From: an uncultured Clostridia bacterium
GTDB taxonomy: Bacteria; Bacillota; Clostridia; Oscillospirales; Butyricicoccaceae
Assembly: GCA_944381055.1 (NCBI GenBank)
Contig: CALWJQ010000081.1
Span: forward strand, 1-64,000
Direction of reading: 5' to 3'
Length of the DNA stretch: 64,000 nt
Below, in pieces: positions 63,023-64,000 of this stretch; within the stretch, counting starts at the first letter, position 1; each line of letters begins with the position of its first letter. Below the pieces are notes generated by a model. The model was not told where the DNA came from, searched no databases, and saw only the letters and a program-made list of their open reading frames with translations. The translations under genes and the position numbers were made by a program.

Positions 63023-64000
63023 TTACGCCTGCTGCAAAAAACGGGCTTTGAAGTCGGTAATGGCCTGTTTCAGAGTCTCTTCGTTTTCAGCGCTCAAAAC
63101 GCCGCTCGTACGGATGCCGTCCAACAGCGGCCCGTGCAGATCGCGCAGGAATGCAAACAACCCGCTTTCAAAGGCCCCAATCTGTTCGACCGGCACGTCT
63201 TCGAGATAATTATTGGTGACCGCATACAAAATGGCCACCTGCAATTCGACGTCGACCGGCGAACTGCGATCCTGCTTGAGCACTTCGACGATGCGTTCCC
63301 CCTGCGCCAGACGGCGCTTGGTGTCAGCGTCCAGATCGGATCCGAACTGTGCGAAGCCCTGAAGCTCGCGGTACTGGGAATAGAGCAGCTTGAGCGAGCC
63401 CGCCACCTTTTTCATGGCCTTAATCTGGGCGTCGCCGCCGACGCGGCTGACCGAAATGCCGGGGTTGACCGCCGGGCGCACGCCGGAATGGAACAGCTCG
63501 CTTTCCAGGTAAATCTGCCCGTCCGTGATGGAAATGACATTGGTCGGGATATAGGCCGAGACATCGCCTTCCTGCGTCTCGATGATGGGAAGGGCAGTCA
63601 GCGTGCCCCCGCCGTATTCCGGCGCCATGCAGGCCGCACGCTCCAGCAGGCGGCTGTGCAGATAAAAGACGTCGCCGGGATAGGCTTCGCGCCCGGGCGG
63701 GCGGCGGATGAGCAGCGACAGAGCGCGGTAAGCGACAGCGTGCTTGGACAGGTCGTCGTACACCACCAGGACGTCCTTGCCCTGCGCCATGAAGTACTCG
63801 CCCATCGTACAGCCGGTGTACGGCGCAATGTACTGCATGGGGGACAGCTCGCTCGCCGACGCCGACACGACAATGGTATAATCCATGGCGCCGGCCGCGG
63901 TCAGGGTCTCTACCAGCTGCGAAACCGTCGAGTTTTTCTGGCCGATGGCCACATAGATGCAGATGACGTCTTTGCCGCGCTGGTTGATGATGGTGTCTAT
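63023..64000 (-). CDS. atpA: ATP synthase alpha subunit (partial, 5' end outside window)
   Basis: The C-terminal 325 residues; the frame continues unbroken to the right edge ([17 protein letters not shown] in the last codons). Present parts include [33 protein letters not shown] and [22 protein letters not shown] regions. The P-loop lies outside the window. It precedes atpG by 18 bp; the order A-G-D-C is standard. Confidence 0.97.
   Translation of the reverse strand: MDTIINQRGKDVICIYVAIGQKNSTVSQLVETLTAAGAMDYTIVVSASASELSPMQYIAPYTGCTMGEYFMAQGKDVLVVYDDLSKHAVAYRALSLLIRRPPGREAYPGDVFYLHSRLLERAACMAPEYGGGTLTALPIIETQEGDVSAYIPTNVISITDGQIYLESELFHSGVRPAVNPGISVSRVGGDAQIKAMKKVAGSLKLLYSQYRELQGFAQFGSDLDADTKRRLAQGERIVEVLKQDRSSPVDVELQVAILYAVTNNYLEDVPVEQIGAFESGLFAFLRDLHGPLLDGIRTSGVLSAENEETLKQAITDFKARFLQQA

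Overview
This window looks like chromosomal DNA from a spore-forming, GC-rich member of the Clostridia (Ruminococcaceae/Oscillospiraceae-like by impression; no 16S is present to confirm it). The reasons are a complete spoIIIAA-AH operon, spoIVA with a SipL-type partner, a SpoIVFA/SpoIVFB-like pair, gerW, yunB, a sporulation-type DD-carboxypeptidase, Asp23/Gls24, and an IspH-ribosomal S1 fusion. Almost every gene is on the minus strand. The exceptions are a transposase remnant at the left edge and a five-gene plus-strand island at 40.6-45.7 kb. The genes are packed tightly, with many 1-11 nt overlaps and many GTG/TTG starts, so several starts were moved from the longest reading frame to one with a ribosome binding site.

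Layout, left to right (minus-strand operons read right to left). (1) 0-4.4 kb: the tail of an insertion-sequence transposase abuts an RseC-like Fe-S membrane protein, followed by a COG2509 flavoprotein, the CdaA regulator (YbbR) and the c-di-AMP synthase CdaA. (2) 4.4-7.5 kb: a cysteine desulfurase-like enzyme with a DUF3343 carrier, then tyrS under a T-box riboswitch. (3) 7.5-22.8 kb: a block strongly reminiscent of the Bacillus subtilis spoIIIA-nusB-xseAB-ispA-dxs-tlyA-argR-recN order, with nadK added, a Kae1-like TsaD paralogue where folD would be, and accBC missing. (4) 22.9-31.1 kb: ligA, yunB, ispH-S1 fusion, plsC, cmk, an HI0933 flavoprotein and an RpiR regulator. (5) 31.1-37.9 kb: rluB, DD-carboxypeptidase, gerW, DUF2953, scpB, scpA, an M50 protease whose true start is not ATG, lysA and engB. 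(6) 37.9-49.2 kb: lon and tig-clpP-clpX, normally neighbours, separated by an Opp/Dpp ABC transporter lacking a binding protein plus a carbohydrate-binding lipoprotein. (7) 49.2-57 kb: metallophosphoesterase, yraN, rnhB, ylqF, lepB, rplS, a split radical-SAM pair and a SpoIVFB/SpoIVFA-like pair. (8) 57-64 kb: spoIVA next to sipL, then the F1 part of ATP synthase (atpC, D, G and partial A).

Most of the window is core metabolism, translation, protein quality control and sporulation. I see no prophage, CRISPR array, restriction or defence system, rRNA or tRNA gene. The least ordinary items are the plus-strand island inside the tig-clp-lon-engB block, the TsaD-like paralogue in the xse operon, the spoIVA-sipL adjacency, the non-AUG M50 protease, and the insertion-sequence end fused in antisense to the rseC-like gene. 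Nothing here is strong evidence for a wholly new system. Promoters, terminators and start choices were read by eye, and family assignments come from motif recognition without database searches.
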